This document shows, one piece after another, positions 9,054 through 17,349 of a stretch of DNA of 64,000 nt. The translations under genes and the position numbers were made by a program. The DNA comes from Pontibacter sp. G13 (lineage in GTDB: Bacteria; Bacteroidota; Bacteroidia; J057): contig NZ_CP134696.1 of NCBI RefSeq assembly GCF_031851795.1, forward strand, positions 310,001 to 374,000, given 5' to 3'. The notes below the pieces were generated by a model that searched no databases, had not been told where the DNA came from, and saw only the letters and a list, made by a program, of their open reading frames with translations. Each line of letters opens with the position of its first letter. The first letter of the stretch is position 1.

Positions 9054-9728
9054 TTGATGGACAAAAATGAATATTTCAAACGAAGTAAAAAAGAGGGCCT
9101 GCCTTACCGATGTCCGATTTTAACCTACTGCGAAAGAAGAGCTCAAACCATCTACTTCTTTTCTGAACTCTATAATTCGTCGCCTATGAAAGGAATAATC
9201 GAGGCACTTATTGAAGAGGGAATTGTGCCAAATGACTTTGAAAACAAAAAAATTCAAGTTCAAGGAGAACTGCCCGTTTGGAAGAAAAGTGGCATTCATT
9301 TATTCTATCATAATGTTTGTCCTGAAGTTAACTTATTTGATCAATACAATGCGGTATCATATGCATCTGGAACAGCTAGCACTGATGGAGAATGGGATGA
9401 TTACAGAATAAAGGATAAGTTCATTAATCAGGATTATAAACATTATTGTGAATGCAGTGAGTTTAGTAAATACTTCTTTGATAAGAAGACAGTCAATCCC
9501 AAAAGAACAAGTTCTAGACGCCGTCCAGGAATTTCGAGTAAATTGAGGTTCGAAATATTCCAAAGAGACAATTTCACTTGTTCTTACTGTAATAAATCCA
9601 AAGAAGATGGAATCAAACTTGAAATTGATCATAAAATCCCAGTTGATGCAGGAGGAACTGACGATATTAATAATCTAGTCACAAGCTGCAAAGAGTGTAA
9701 TCAAGGAAAGAGCAATAAAATCATTTGA
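9054..9728 (+). CDS. HNH endonuclease in an AT-rich segment
   Basis: A 224-residue protein. The C-terminal third (about 160-224) is an HNH nuclease: KLRFEIFQRDNFTCSYC, then LEIDHKIPVDAGGTDD and NNLVTSCKECNQGKSNK, with two CxxC zinc knuckles and the catalytic His in EIDH. The N-terminal part (1-150) has CPILTYC and a long polar stretch and matches no family I know; it may recognise nucleic acid. The gene and its flanks (about 8.8-9.8 kb) are clearly richer in A and T than neighbours, with AAA, ATT and AAT codons favoured, which suggests recent acquisition. No toxin, methylase or phage gene adjoins it, so function as a restriction or homing enzyme is undecided. The start may be 9054 or 9057. 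Confidence 0.85.
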   Translation: MMDKNEYFKRSKKEGLPYRCPILTYCERRAQTIYFFSELYNSSPMKGIIEALIEEGIVPNDFENKKIQVQGELPVWKKSGIHLFYHNVCPEVNLFDQYNAVSYASGTASTDGEWDDYRIKDKFINQDYKHYCECSEFSKYFFDKKTVNPKRTSSRRRPGISSKLRFEIFQRDNFTCSYCNKSKEDGIKLEIDHKIPVDAGGTDDINNLVTSCKECNQGKSNKII

Positions 9729-9911
9729 ACTTCATTCATAGTTTTGGCTTACAGTGGTGATATCTCAAAGTAGATCTCTCAAAAAATTAGGTCCATTCCG
9801 ATATGAACTTCATAGAAAGCCTCACAAACGGTAAATTCCGCAGGATTCTCCCCCAAGGGACCTATCCATTTGAATACCTTTGAGGGATCATTCACCACTT
9901 CCTCCAAACTC

Positions 9912-11654
9912 ATGTCTGTCAACCTTCCACGCCTGCTTCGGGGCATCCTGTTCTTCTTTTGCTGTGGGCTTATTGGCAGCTGCGGATCATTCTCCCAGAA
10001 AACCTGGAATGGACCAGTACTCTCCTATCCCAGAACTCAATTGACGGTGGAATCGCTCCTGACGGCGGATTCGCTACCCTTGATGGATATGAGCTTTTTC
10101 GCCCAACCAGACTGGGCGGAATCAGCAAAGCGGTCATTTACGGGAACCATTACGTTGCCCAGTACATCCCTGATATTTCCCAAAGCGCGAGCATATTACG
10201 ATGGAGAAAATCTATTTCCAGCGGTCCGACTCTCCTTTTTCACCCACGGGCAATCGCTGGTCCCCACCCAACGATACGTCCATACCGTGCTAGATCCCAA
10301 CGGTTCTATTTGGGACCTGCATCTGGGGGTCGGCAAAATTTGGAATGAACAAACAGATGGAGCTTGGGATCGAGCCTCCTTTCCCTTTACAATGACAGAT
10401 CGGTATATCGGGCAAGCACGAAATTGCGTGGGAACCTTCGTTTATCAGACGGACTCGATCAGCTCCCTGTGTATTCAATGCAGCCAAGAGACGGCAGATC
10501 AAAACGATCAGCAATGGGGCGATATTCGAGCTGTATTGGACGCGGATTTTGAGGAAATGCCCCTCTCGGCGGCGGACTCCATGCACCTCCACCACTCCTA
10601 CGAAGTCCAAGCTACTGGCCAGATTCCAGTCGTCTCCCTAGAACAAATTGATCCGGATCACAGCCTGGGAAATCACTTCGAGCGCTCATACTCGACGAAT
10701 GCCTCCACCAGCATAGGTGCCGTATATCTGGACGGCAAGCTCTACCTTCACCCGCCCAAAACACACCACGGTATCTATCCTTATGCAGCGGAGATGCGGC
10801 ATTGTGTGTATTCAGTCACCAAAAGTTTGACAGGAGCTTTGGCACTCATGTATTTGGCGGAGCGGTATGGGCCCGAGGTTTTCGATGCGCTGATTTCGGA
10901 CCATGTAGCTCCTTTGGCAGATCATCCTGCTTGGCAGGGAGTCACCTTTGCCCATGCGTTGAATATGGCCACCGGGACAGAAGGAAGCGAAGCATTCGAG
11001 CACCTTGCCGCCACCTTGATCCTTCCTTTGACCCAACATGAAGCCATGGAAAAAATCGCTGGGTTGGGAGACTATCCGGGCGCTCCGGGAGAAACATTCA
11101 ACTATGCCACGACCAACTACTTTGTGCTCTCATGGGCGCTCCAGCATTATGTGCAGGAACGCGAGGGTGCAGATGTTCATTATTGGGAATTGGTTCACGA
11201 ACATGTCCTGAAACCCATTGGTGCAGCACATTTCTCATTGCTCCACACCGAAGAGGCTGACGGGCAACGAGGACTTCCTATTCTCGGATATGGTGCGCAT
11301 CCTACCTTGGATGAAGCCGCCAAGATTGCGCGGTTGTTTGCTTCGAATGGTGCATTCGAAGGTCATCAACTTCTCCATCGCAAGAAGGTGCAAGAAGCTT
11401 TAGGACGTACTGCCTGGCAGGGATATCCTACGCAAGTCCAGCATCGGGGAGAATATTACCGACATGGATTTTGGTCCACCAATGTAAAGGTCGAAAACTG
11501 TGAAGTGGAAGCGATCTTCATGCTGGGGTATGGGGGAAATTACATCATCTTCTTGCCAAGTGGAGCGATTGTGTTCCGATTTATGGATGAATTCGATCTC
11601 GATATAGCGGAACTCGTCAAACAGGTCGAGACGTTGGTCCCCTCTTGCCCCTGA
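9912..11654 (+). CDS. lipoprotein serine hydrolase (beta-lactamase/transpeptidase-like)
   Basis: A 580-residue protein starting at 9912, chosen because MSVNLPRLLRGILFFFCC leads into a lipobox LIGSC; an ATG 42 bases upstream would hide it. The N-terminal half (to about 240) has no named domain. The C-terminal half (about 250-575) is a class C beta-lactamase-type serine hydrolase: VYSVTKSLTGALAL holds the SxxK nucleophile motif, and FNYATTNYFVLSWALQHY is the second catalytic motif region with a Tyr. A typical KTG box is not obvious (YRHGFWSTN is near that place). Such enzymes cleave peptides or esters in the periplasm; most are not antibiotic-resistance enzymes. It is followed 46 bp later by a small DUF1330-like gene. 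Confidence 0.85.
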   Translation: MSVNLPRLLRGILFFFCCGLIGSCGSFSQKTWNGPVLSYPRTQLTVESLLTADSLPLMDMSFFAQPDWAESAKRSFTGTITLPSTSLIFPKARAYYDGENLFPAVRLSFFTHGQSLVPTQRYVHTVLDPNGSIWDLHLGVGKIWNEQTDGAWDRASFPFTMTDRYIGQARNCVGTFVYQTDSISSLCIQCSQETADQNDQQWGDIRAVLDADFEEMPLSAADSMHLHHSYEVQATGQIPVVSLEQIDPDHSLGNHFERSYSTNASTSIGAVYLDGKLYLHPPKTHHGIYPYAAEMRHCVYSVTKSLTGALALMYLAERYGPEVFDALISDHVAPLADHPAWQGVTFAHALNMATGTEGSEAFEHLAATLILPLTQHEAMEKIAGLGDYPGAPGETFNYATTNYFVLSWALQHYVQEREGADVHYWELVHEHVLKPIGAAHFSLLHTEEADGQRGLPILGYGAHPTLDEAAKIARLFASNGAFEGHQLLHRKKVQEALGRTAWQGYPTQVQHRGEYYRHGFWSTNVKVENCEVEAIFMLGYGGNYIIFLPSGAIVFRFMDEFDLDIAELVKQVETLVPSCP

Positions 11655-11700
11655 CCTATCCATTCATTCGATGTCAACTTATTGATCTCAATCCACGCAC

Positions 11701-12006
11701 ATGATTTACTTGACTATGGCCATTTTTGTGCAGGAGGGAAAGGAAGCTATTTTTCATCAATTCGAAGATTTGGCACTTCCCCTATTGGCCGATTATAACG
11801 GAAAATTGATCTATCGCCTGAGACCCAATGCGGAATCCTACATAGGCGGCGAACCAGAAATGCCCTACGAACTCCATGTGCTTTCCTTCGAATCAGAAGC
11901 TGATTTCGCGGCATTCGCACAAGACGAGCGCCGAAAAGAATTTCTGCATCTGAAAGAAGCGTCCATTCGGTCGAGCTTTCTGGTGAAAGGGGCACTAGTC
12001 GGTTAG
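11701..12006 (+). CDS. DUF1330/YCII-like small protein
   Basis: A 101-residue cytoplasmic protein with a dimeric ferredoxin-like pattern: a first strand IYLTMAIFVQEG, a helix GKEAIFHQFEDLALPLL, then the strand pair LIYRLRP and ELHVLSFESEADFAAFAQD, which matches DUF1330-like alpha/beta-barrel proteins. These are small cofactor-free enzymes or binding proteins of unknown role. A start at 11716 (second Met) is also possible. A broken gene remnant follows directly. Confidence 0.6.
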   Translation: MIYLTMAIFVQEGKEAIFHQFEDLALPLLADYNGKLIYRLRPNAESYIGGEPEMPYELHVLSFESEADFAAFAQDERRKEFLHLKEASIRSSFLVKGALVG

Positions 12007-12007
12007 T

Positions 12008-12274
12008 CCATTCGAAGGTGGCTGGGATATTTGGGGAAAATTACGAAAACGCATCTATTACATCGATAAACAGGGGTACCCATATTCAACCAGCGCCTAC
12101 GGGGTGATCAAATACCGGGAGAATATGACTCGGCAACGCATCACCTATTTTGACCGATCCGGCGCGCCTACAGTTGATAGAAATGGAGTCGCCAGTTCGG
12201 TATACAATTATGACGAGGAAGGGAAATATTTGGGCAAGACCGACTATGACCTTGCACACACCGTCATCGAATAA
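12008..12274 (+). pseudogene. remnant of a WG/YD-like repeat protein
   Basis: Just after the DUF1330 stop a frame is open for 88 codons without a suitable start codon and ends at TAA 12272-12274. Its translation contains YYIDKQGYPYSTSAYG, RQRITYFDRSGAPTVDRNGV and VYNYDEEGKYLGKTDYD. These repeated aromatic-Asp-x-x-Gly units are like the end of Bacteroidota repeat proteins in which tandem YxD-x-x-G modules track through the chain. The front part of the gene is absent, so it looks like a 5'-truncated remnant. It could instead be a short gene using the internal ATG at codon 40. Confidence 0.5.
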
Positions 12275-12366
12275 AAGCCCGTGGCAATCGATTTTCCTCC
12301 GACCCGTACGAATCTACGAGGTATCAAAAAACGTCCTCCATTAGCCCAATAGGAGGATAATTGTCT

Positions 12367-12405
12367 GGGCGCGGGTGCTTGACTATCAGGCATGCGCCCG
12401 TTTTT
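12367..12405 (+). terminator. rho-independent terminator before GH117-like gene
   Basis: GGGCGC (12367-12372) pairs with GCGCCC (12394-12399), with extra inner pairs and a GTTTTT tail. It sits in the 334-bp gap 12275-12608. The rest of the gap shows no gene. Confidence 0.65.
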
Positions 12406-12608
12406 CGTGATGTTTAGCATGCTACGGTAAAAGGGTATCACCATCGGGTTTATCCCTTTGCCATGATAGGATGATTGGATAGCTTTATTCGAAGGATATG
12501 GGTCTAGAAAATGTCACCTTCTCCCAATTATCCTTGAACTCGAAGCACCTCTCGCGTCCAACCTGAGGTGCAAGCAGAATCCTACTACCACGCTAACCCA
12601 ATTCCATC

Positions 12609-13907
12609 ATGCCCAAACCCACTACGCTGATTCGATTGACCATCTGTGCATGGCTTGCGTTCGGCCTAATTGCATGTACTACGAATTCTTCTTCCGAAGA
12701 AAGGCCCAACAGTCATGCATCGACGGAGACGGGAGTTTTTCCCCACAAATTACCCCTTGAAAAACCTGACTTTCCGGTAAGTGCCGCGACTGCGCGAATG
12801 TACGATTATCCTGCCCCCAGAGCGCAGGACAACGATCTCTATTCGCTATTCAAATACACAAGGCTCAAGGGGTTTGATTATCACGGAGACGACGGTACCA
12901 TCAGCCGAAGGGATCCATCTCGACCGATCTTTGTAGAGGGCAAATACTACATCTGGTACACCAGAAGAGATACCAAGGTCAGACCTATTGGGGCCAGAAG
13001 AGCCGCAGAAGCAACCGACGAAATTCCTTCCACCGACTGGGATCTCAGTGATATCTGGTATGCCACGAGCCTAGACGGAATCACGTGGGAGGAACAGGGC
13101 ATTGCCGTTCCTAGGCCCCCAAAACCAAATCCGGGTTGGCGCTCCGTTGCCACACCAGACATCCTCGTTTGGGAGGGAAAGTATTACCTGTACTATCAAG
13201 CCTTCAACGAACCGAGCGGATTGCGGGGAGATTGGTGTCCGATTTCCATGTCTCATGCAGACTCCCCAGATGGACCTTGGCAAGTCGGGGGCGACGAGAT
13301 GATTCCGCTTGGACTTCCCGGCGAGTGGGACCAGGACCAGACGCAGGACCCTCATCCCATCGTCTATCGAGGTAAAATCTACCTGTATTACAAGGCTGCT
13401 TACAACAAATGGGCGGACAAGCGGGACAAGTACGCAGTAGGTCATGGGGTGGCGATTGCAGAATCGCCTTTTGGGCCTTTTGAAAAGCACCCCCTCAATC
13501 CCGTCATGCAGTCCGGTCATGAGACAACCTATTTCCCCTTCAAGGAAGGCGTAGCGACATTGGTCCTCAAAGATGGAAATGAGCGCGAGACCATCCAATT
13601 TGCCGAGGACGGCGTGAACTTTAAGATGGCTTCTGCTGTCTCATTGCCGCCAGTTGCCGCGGCTCCATTTGTTCCAGATGCATTTACCAACACTTCTTAC
13701 GGCAAGGGATTCACCTGGGGGATGTGCCACTTCATCAATGCTGGAACACCGAACACGCGCCATTCCATCCTGGCACGTTTCGACTGTGATTTGAGTTTGG
13801 ATTACGATGAGCCATTTTTCAAGAAGACCCATCTATGGCATAGTCCAGAGGTATATTTCAAACAAGGCCCGGGCAAGCATAGAATCGATCAAAACCCAAT
13901 ACCATAA
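12609..13907 (+). CDS. GH117-like glycosidase lipoprotein
   Basis: A 432-residue protein with a lipoprotein signal (LIRLTICAWLAFGLIAC, lipidated Cys23). The mature part is a five-bladed beta-propeller of the GH43/GH117 type: RRDPSRPIFVEGKYYIWYTR (Asp102, candidate base), TPDILVWEGKYYLYYQ, QDPHPIVYRGKIYLYYKA and SGHETTYFPF (His304-Glu305). The overall order and the His-Glu pair resemble GH117 3,6-anhydro-galactosidases, which remove terminal anhydrogalactose from agar-type or related oligosaccharides. The variant HE spacing means substrate could differ. It is membrane-anchored, facing periplasm or outside. It stands alone between a terminator and a hairpin, close to the GH2 and sulfatase genes 4-9 kb upstream. 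Confidence 0.8.
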   Translation: MPKPTTLIRLTICAWLAFGLIACTTNSSSEERPNSHASTETGVFPHKLPLEKPDFPVSAATARMYDYPAPRAQDNDLYSLFKYTRLKGFDYHGDDGTISRRDPSRPIFVEGKYYIWYTRRDTKVRPIGARRAAEATDEIPSTDWDLSDIWYATSLDGITWEEQGIAVPRPPKPNPGWRSVATPDILVWEGKYYLYYQAFNEPSGLRGDWCPISMSHADSPDGPWQVGGDEMIPLGLPGEWDQDQTQDPHPIVYRGKIYLYYKAAYNKWADKRDKYAVGHGVAIAESPFGPFEKHPLNPVMQSGHETTYFPFKEGVATLVLKDGNERETIQFAEDGVNFKMASAVSLPPVAAAPFVPDAFTNTSYGKGFTWGMCHFINAGTPNTRHSILARFDCDLSLDYDEPFFKKTHLWHSPEVYFKQGPGKHRIDQNPIP

Positions 13908-13936
13908 ACAGGGAAGGCGTACACTTGCGGTTTTGG

Positions 13937-13980
13937 AAGCAGACACGGGAGGGAGTTAAGGCCTTTCCATGTCTGCTTTC
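13937..13980. terminator. hairpin after GH117-like gene
   Basis: A 9-bp perfect stem AAGCAGACA (13937-13945) with TGTCTGCTT (13970-13978) lies about 30 bases after the GH117-like stop. It has only a weak T-tract (TTTC), and the A-rich left flank means it might also work in the other direction. Confidence 0.45.
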
Positions 13981-14279
13981 CTGACCGATTGCCCAAGCGC
14001 TTCCAAGGTTTGCCAACTTCTCGATGGAATGAGTTCGGCCTCCATTTCCGGCTGACTCGACTGGCCTATTAGGAAGAGGACCGGCATGATGGTCTGGTCC
14101 TCCGGAATGGTGATTTCCCCATCGCGAACAATCTGATGATTCAAGGATGCCAGAAATTCGACATTCAACAAATCTGGGAGAGCGCCTACCAAGAAAGTCT
14201 TCGAATTCCAGACTGTCGCAAACCAACTGTCAGGAGATGCGGTTAGTTGTGTTGTGTAAAGAGGGCTGCATAGATACAT
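13956..14279 (-). CDS. hypothetical protein, uncertain
   Basis: A minus-strand frame of 107 codons from the Met at 14279, inside the 13908-14306 gap. Its translation is protein-like: SWFATVWNSKTFLVGALPDL, then HQIVRDGEITIPEDQTIMP and VLFLIGQSSQPEMEAELIPS, with a strand-helix-strand pattern. I know no family with this sequence. The frame stays open to 14510 across the divergent ABM gene, but that part is an antisense shadow. The last codons fall within the hairpin at 13937-13978, which lowers confidence. It may be a real small gene or a remnant. Confidence 0.35.
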   Translation of the reverse strand: MYLCSPLYTTQLTASPDSWFATVWNSKTFLVGALPDLLNVEFLASLNHQIVRDGEITIPEDQTIMPVLFLIGQSSQPEMEAELIPSRSWQTLEALGQSVRKADMERP

Positions 14280-14306
14280 GCATCCATCATTCAACCATTC
14301 AACATC

Positions 14307-14624
14307 ATGACAAAAACCCTCAATGTCATCGGCGTTTTGAAGGTCAAACCGGGCCACATGGAAGCCGTGAAATCCATCTTGCAAGTATTGGCTCAGGAAA
14401 CGCGCAAGGAGCCGGGCAATATCGAGTATCTCGTCATCGAAGATATCGCCAATCCCAACACGGTTTTTTCGATCGAAAAATGGGCATCGCCCGATCATGA
14501 GGCCAAACATTGGGAGGCTTCACATCTGAAGGAGGCATTTGCCCAGCTCGGGCCCCATCTGGCGGCTGAAGCCATTGTGAACAAAGGATATGATTTGGCC
14601 ACTGGAACCGCTCAAACTTCTTGA
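14307..14624 (+). CDS. antibiotic biosynthesis monooxygenase-domain protein (YgiN-like)
   Basis: A 105-residue ABM-fold protein: strand TLNVIGVLKVKPGHMEAVK, helix, IEYLVIEDIANPNTVFSIEK and WASPDHEAKHWEASHLKEAF, whose paired His residues match the active-site region of YgiN-like quinol monooxygenases. The family consists of small cytoplasmic dimers that oxidise polyphenols or quinols without cofactors; many members have unknown substrates. The next gene starts 2 bases after this stop, so the two are cotranscribed and probably work together. Confidence 0.88.
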   Translation: MTKTLNVIGVLKVKPGHMEAVKSILQVLAQETRKEPGNIEYLVIEDIANPNTVFSIEKWASPDHEAKHWEASHLKEAFAQLGPHLAAEAIVNKGYDLATGTAQTS

Positions 14625-14625
14625 T

Positions 14626-15084
14626 ATGGACCCACTCAATCTCATCGAAAAATCAACAGGATTTATTCGCGCATTCGAAGCCAGCGATGTAGACAAGATG
14701 CAAAGCTATTGGGCGGATGGTGAAGCGATGTACCTCATGCCCTACGCTTCGGGCATGTTTCCCGACACTGCAGCCGGGAAGGAGGGATTTTATGAACTCA
14801 CCAAAGATTGGCCGGAGATCTTCGAAAAGATCGAGTTGAAGATCGTCGAAACCATCCTCGACACACAAGCTCGAAAGGTCGTCGCACGCACCGAAATCAA
14901 ACTCTGGGTCAAGGACGATGGCCCTTACGAAAATGCCCAAATATTCATCTTACGCTTCAACGAGTCTGGCAAACTCCGAGAAGTAAGCGAATACTATAAT
15001 CCCGTTCCCACGGCTATCGGGCTCAAAAAATTCGGCGCACACGCGAGTCTCCTGAATAGGCTGCAGGTGCCAAGGACTCGATAA
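14626..15084 (+). CDS. SnoaL-like (NTF2-fold) protein
   Basis: A 152-residue protein begun at 14626 (MDPLNLIEKSTGFIRAFEAS), two bases after the ABM stop; the in-frame upstream ATG would overlap that gene. The opening helix FIRAFEASDVDKMQSYWADG, PYASGMFPDTAAGKEGFYEL and the closing strands KLREVSEYYNP are typical of SnoaL-like polyketide cyclase/ketosteroid-isomerase relatives. Such proteins bind or isomerise small hydrophobic molecules in the cytoplasm. Coupling to an ABM monooxygenase suggests detoxification or modification of an aromatic or quinone compound (inference). Confidence 0.82.
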   Translation: MDPLNLIEKSTGFIRAFEASDVDKMQSYWADGEAMYLMPYASGMFPDTAAGKEGFYELTKDWPEIFEKIELKIVETILDTQARKVVARTEIKLWVKDDGPYENAQIFILRFNESGKLREVSEYYNPVPTAIGLKKFGAHASLLNRLQVPRTR

Positions 15085-15099
15085 CTTAGGGCGGTAGCT

Positions 15100-16278
15100 C
15101 TACAGTGGAGTGTCTAGCTGCAATTCCTTGATGCGTGATTGAAGGCTATAGGTAGCTGGGTCAATGTCATATGCCCGCCTATAGGCTTGGAGCGCGTCAT
15201 CCAATCGCCCTTCTAACTGATACAGAATGCCCCGTTCTAAGTGTCCGTATGGATTCTTCGGATCGAGGACAATTGATTTGTCGGCATCTTCGGCAGCTTG
15301 GTTCAATTTCCCTGTTCCTCTCCATGTAGCCGCTCTAGTGGAATAGACATAGGAAGATCCAGGCGTCAAGTCAGCCAATGTTGATAAATCCTCAAAGGCA
15401 AGTGTCCATTCTTGCATCTCGTTGTAGGTGCAGGCACGATTGATCAGGCTTTGTTCATGATTTGGGTACCACCCTAGGACTTCGTCATACAATTCTTTGG
15501 CTTGAGGGTGCATGCCCTGCATAGAATACCAGTAGCCAGCCATCGCTAGATCATTGAGTTGTGGTGTACAAGATTTTTGAAGTGCTTCAAAAGCATCCAA
15601 GATCTTGGATCCATCCCCAAGGTGCAGGTAGTTGTAAAATACGATCTGCAGGAGCAGCGGATCCTCAACGTTTTCCTCGATCAGCTCTTTCAACAATTCA
15701 TTGGATTCATCGAATTGGTTTGCTTGATGGAGGTTGAAAGCTTGTTCGAACTTTTCCGGAAGATGCATTCTACTGATTAACCGCCGTATTTGTTCCCCAT
15801 CGTTGAACACGAATCTTCCTTCCGACAACAACACGGGGGCACGGTGGGGAGTGAGATTTTGAATCATTGTACGGGCCGCATGGAAGACGATAAGGATCGA
15901 GAACCATTTCAAGAAGGGGTCCGACTCATAGGAAAAAGACACAAGGGCCAATAGGATACTGATGAGAAAGGGGAAAATGGGTCCAGCAAGAACGTGAATC
16001 ATCTCGAGTGTGAGAGGCAAATCCCCTATTCCTTCCGGAACGCAAAGACCTTGGCTGAAGTATTGGAATCTCGGAGGCATGATCACTTGGATTCGGCCAA
16101 ATTTCATGCTGGCCAGATCCTCTTCCTCCCCATAAGTTCCCAAGTATAGAGATACCTGGCCCTTGGTAAAGAGCAAGATCGGGATCGCATGCCCTAACTC
16201 ATGCAAAATGGTCATGCCAGAATGCCCAATAAACAACAGAATAATTCCTAATCCGATATCCCAAATAGTGGTTTCCAT
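15100..16278 (-). CDS. membrane HELGH (M50-like) protease-like protein with TPRs
   Basis: A 392-residue protein. A first transmembrane helix (about 5-22) is followed by MTILHELGHAIPILLFT, where HELGH (26-30) is the zinc-binding motif of M50-like intramembrane metalloproteases. LTLEMIHVLAGPIFPFLISI and further helices make up a membrane domain to about residue 150. The C-terminal 220 residues are TPR-like helical pairs, for example LAMAGYWYSMQGMHPQAKEL and PYGHLERGILYQLEGRLDDA. An M50-type fold fused to cytoplasmic or periplasmic TPRs suggests regulated proteolysis or a scaffold. The third ligand (DG motif of site-2 proteases) is not clear, so activity is uncertain. It is convergent with the SnoaL gene, 15 bp apart. 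Confidence 0.7.
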   Translation of the reverse strand: METTIWDIGLGIILLFIGHSGMTILHELGHAIPILLFTKGQVSLYLGTYGEEEDLASMKFGRIQVIMPPRFQYFSQGLCVPEGIGDLPLTLEMIHVLAGPIFPFLISILLALVSFSYESDPFLKWFSILIVFHAARTMIQNLTPHRAPVLLSEGRFVFNDGEQIRRLISRMHLPEKFEQAFNLHQANQFDESNELLKELIEENVEDPLLLQIVFYNYLHLGDGSKILDAFEALQKSCTPQLNDLAMAGYWYSMQGMHPQAKELYDEVLGWYPNHEQSLINRACTYNEMQEWTLAFEDLSTLADLTPGSSYVYSTRAATWRGTGKLNQAAEDADKSIVLDPKNPYGHLERGILYQLEGRLDDALQAYRRAYDIDPATYSLQSRIKELQLDTPL

Positions 16279-16445
16279 GTCGATGGTCGCGTATTCTTTC
16301 CCCTTCTGATCGAAAGCGTCATCCTATTCTGCCCGACATTATTCTATTCTCTGGTCGCTTTCTTTCAGAAAATGAATTTAATCATCCACAATTTACTTCC
16401 CCAATTAAATTGTTTCTATCCTCAGGATCATCTAAATGGCCGTAT

Positions 16446-17204
16446 TCACTCTGCTTGTTCGATATAGTTGATTTCACATCCTTCCTCATAGGCATATAGG
16501 TTTCCGTCCTCATCATATTGAAGGCTCCACGTTTCTTCGCCATCGTAATAGATCACCCGAGCGGCAACTTGCCCGTGGTCGAAAAAATACAGCCATTCTC
16601 CCCATTTCCGGCCATGTACGTAGGTTCCCGTTTCCTCGATTTTTCCATTCGAGAAGTAATAGGTCCATTTGCCATGTGGATATCCATTCACCCAATTTCC
16701 AACAGCCATATAGGGCTCATCCACTCCTAAGCATCCAAGGCGACTGTGGAATTCGCATACCTGAATCTTTTGCGTGGGGCAATTGGCCATGCGCCGAAGA
16801 TAGGCTAGATCCTGTTGGATGAGATTCTGTTGGATAGGATCCAGCGAATATCCAATCGAATCCTTCAATCTGGCACTTTGGGAGAAATCGACGAAATAGG
16901 CTCCTTGGATCAACTCTACGAAGAAAAGATATTGGCCATCCATGGGTAATTTATGCTCCCCATAGTTCCGGTAATGCAAGGTCAACTGACATTGATCTGG
17001 TCTGAGCTTGAATGCTTCATCCACTTCTACCGAAAGCTCGGAGAATTCCATCCGTTGGTGTTGAGCTAAAATTCTCCCGATAAATATTGCCTCATAGGCA
17101 TTACAATCTCGGACTCCGATCTGATGGATTTGAGGGGTCTGTGCTTCAAGCGTAGTGCTCCCCAGAAGCAGCCAGCATACCCATAGCAACCTACATCTTA
17201 GCAT
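16446..17204 (-). CDS. secreted hypothetical protein with MORN/YwqK-like C-terminus
   Basis: A 252-residue protein started at 17204 because MLRCRLLWVCWLLLGSTTLE forms a signal peptide (cleavage near EA-Q); upstream in-frame Mets would bury it. The middle carries four or five Cys residues (CNAYEAIF, DQCQLTL, NCPTQKIQVC) that could form disulfides. The C-terminus (about 180-250) has short repeats GNWVNGYPHGKWTYYFSNG and GTYVHGRKWGEWLYFFDHGQ, similar to MORN/YwqK-type YxxGxxxGxW repeats. Likely periplasmic or surface; function unknown. It belongs to a run of uncharacterised minus-strand envelope genes. Confidence 0.72.
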   Translation of the reverse strand: MLRCRLLWVCWLLLGSTTLEAQTPQIHQIGVRDCNAYEAIFIGRILAQHQRMEFSELSVEVDEAFKLRPDQCQLTLHYRNYGEHKLPMDGQYLFFVELIQGAYFVDFSQSARLKDSIGYSLDPIQQNLIQQDLAYLRRMANCPTQKIQVCEFHSRLGCLGVDEPYMAVGNWVNGYPHGKWTYYFSNGKIEETGTYVHGRKWGEWLYFFDHGQVAARVIYYDGEETWSLQYDEDGNLYAYEEGCEINYIEQAE

Positions 17205-17349
17205 GGAAAGGCTTTTCCCAAAAAGATCAGATAGGAGGCATATTCCATACATTGCCGCTGTTCTTTCAGGAGAATGATGGAACAGTATGCAGGGTTGCAA
17301 GATTCAATCTGGGGAATCCAATGGCCAACTGGTTTAGAATGGGGACGAA

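Noticed and set aside
9912-11654. Serine hydrolase considered as antibiotic-resistance beta-lactamase
   Set aside because: Long N-terminal region, no clear KTG and lipoprotein anchor; it fits the broad serine-hydrolase group instead.
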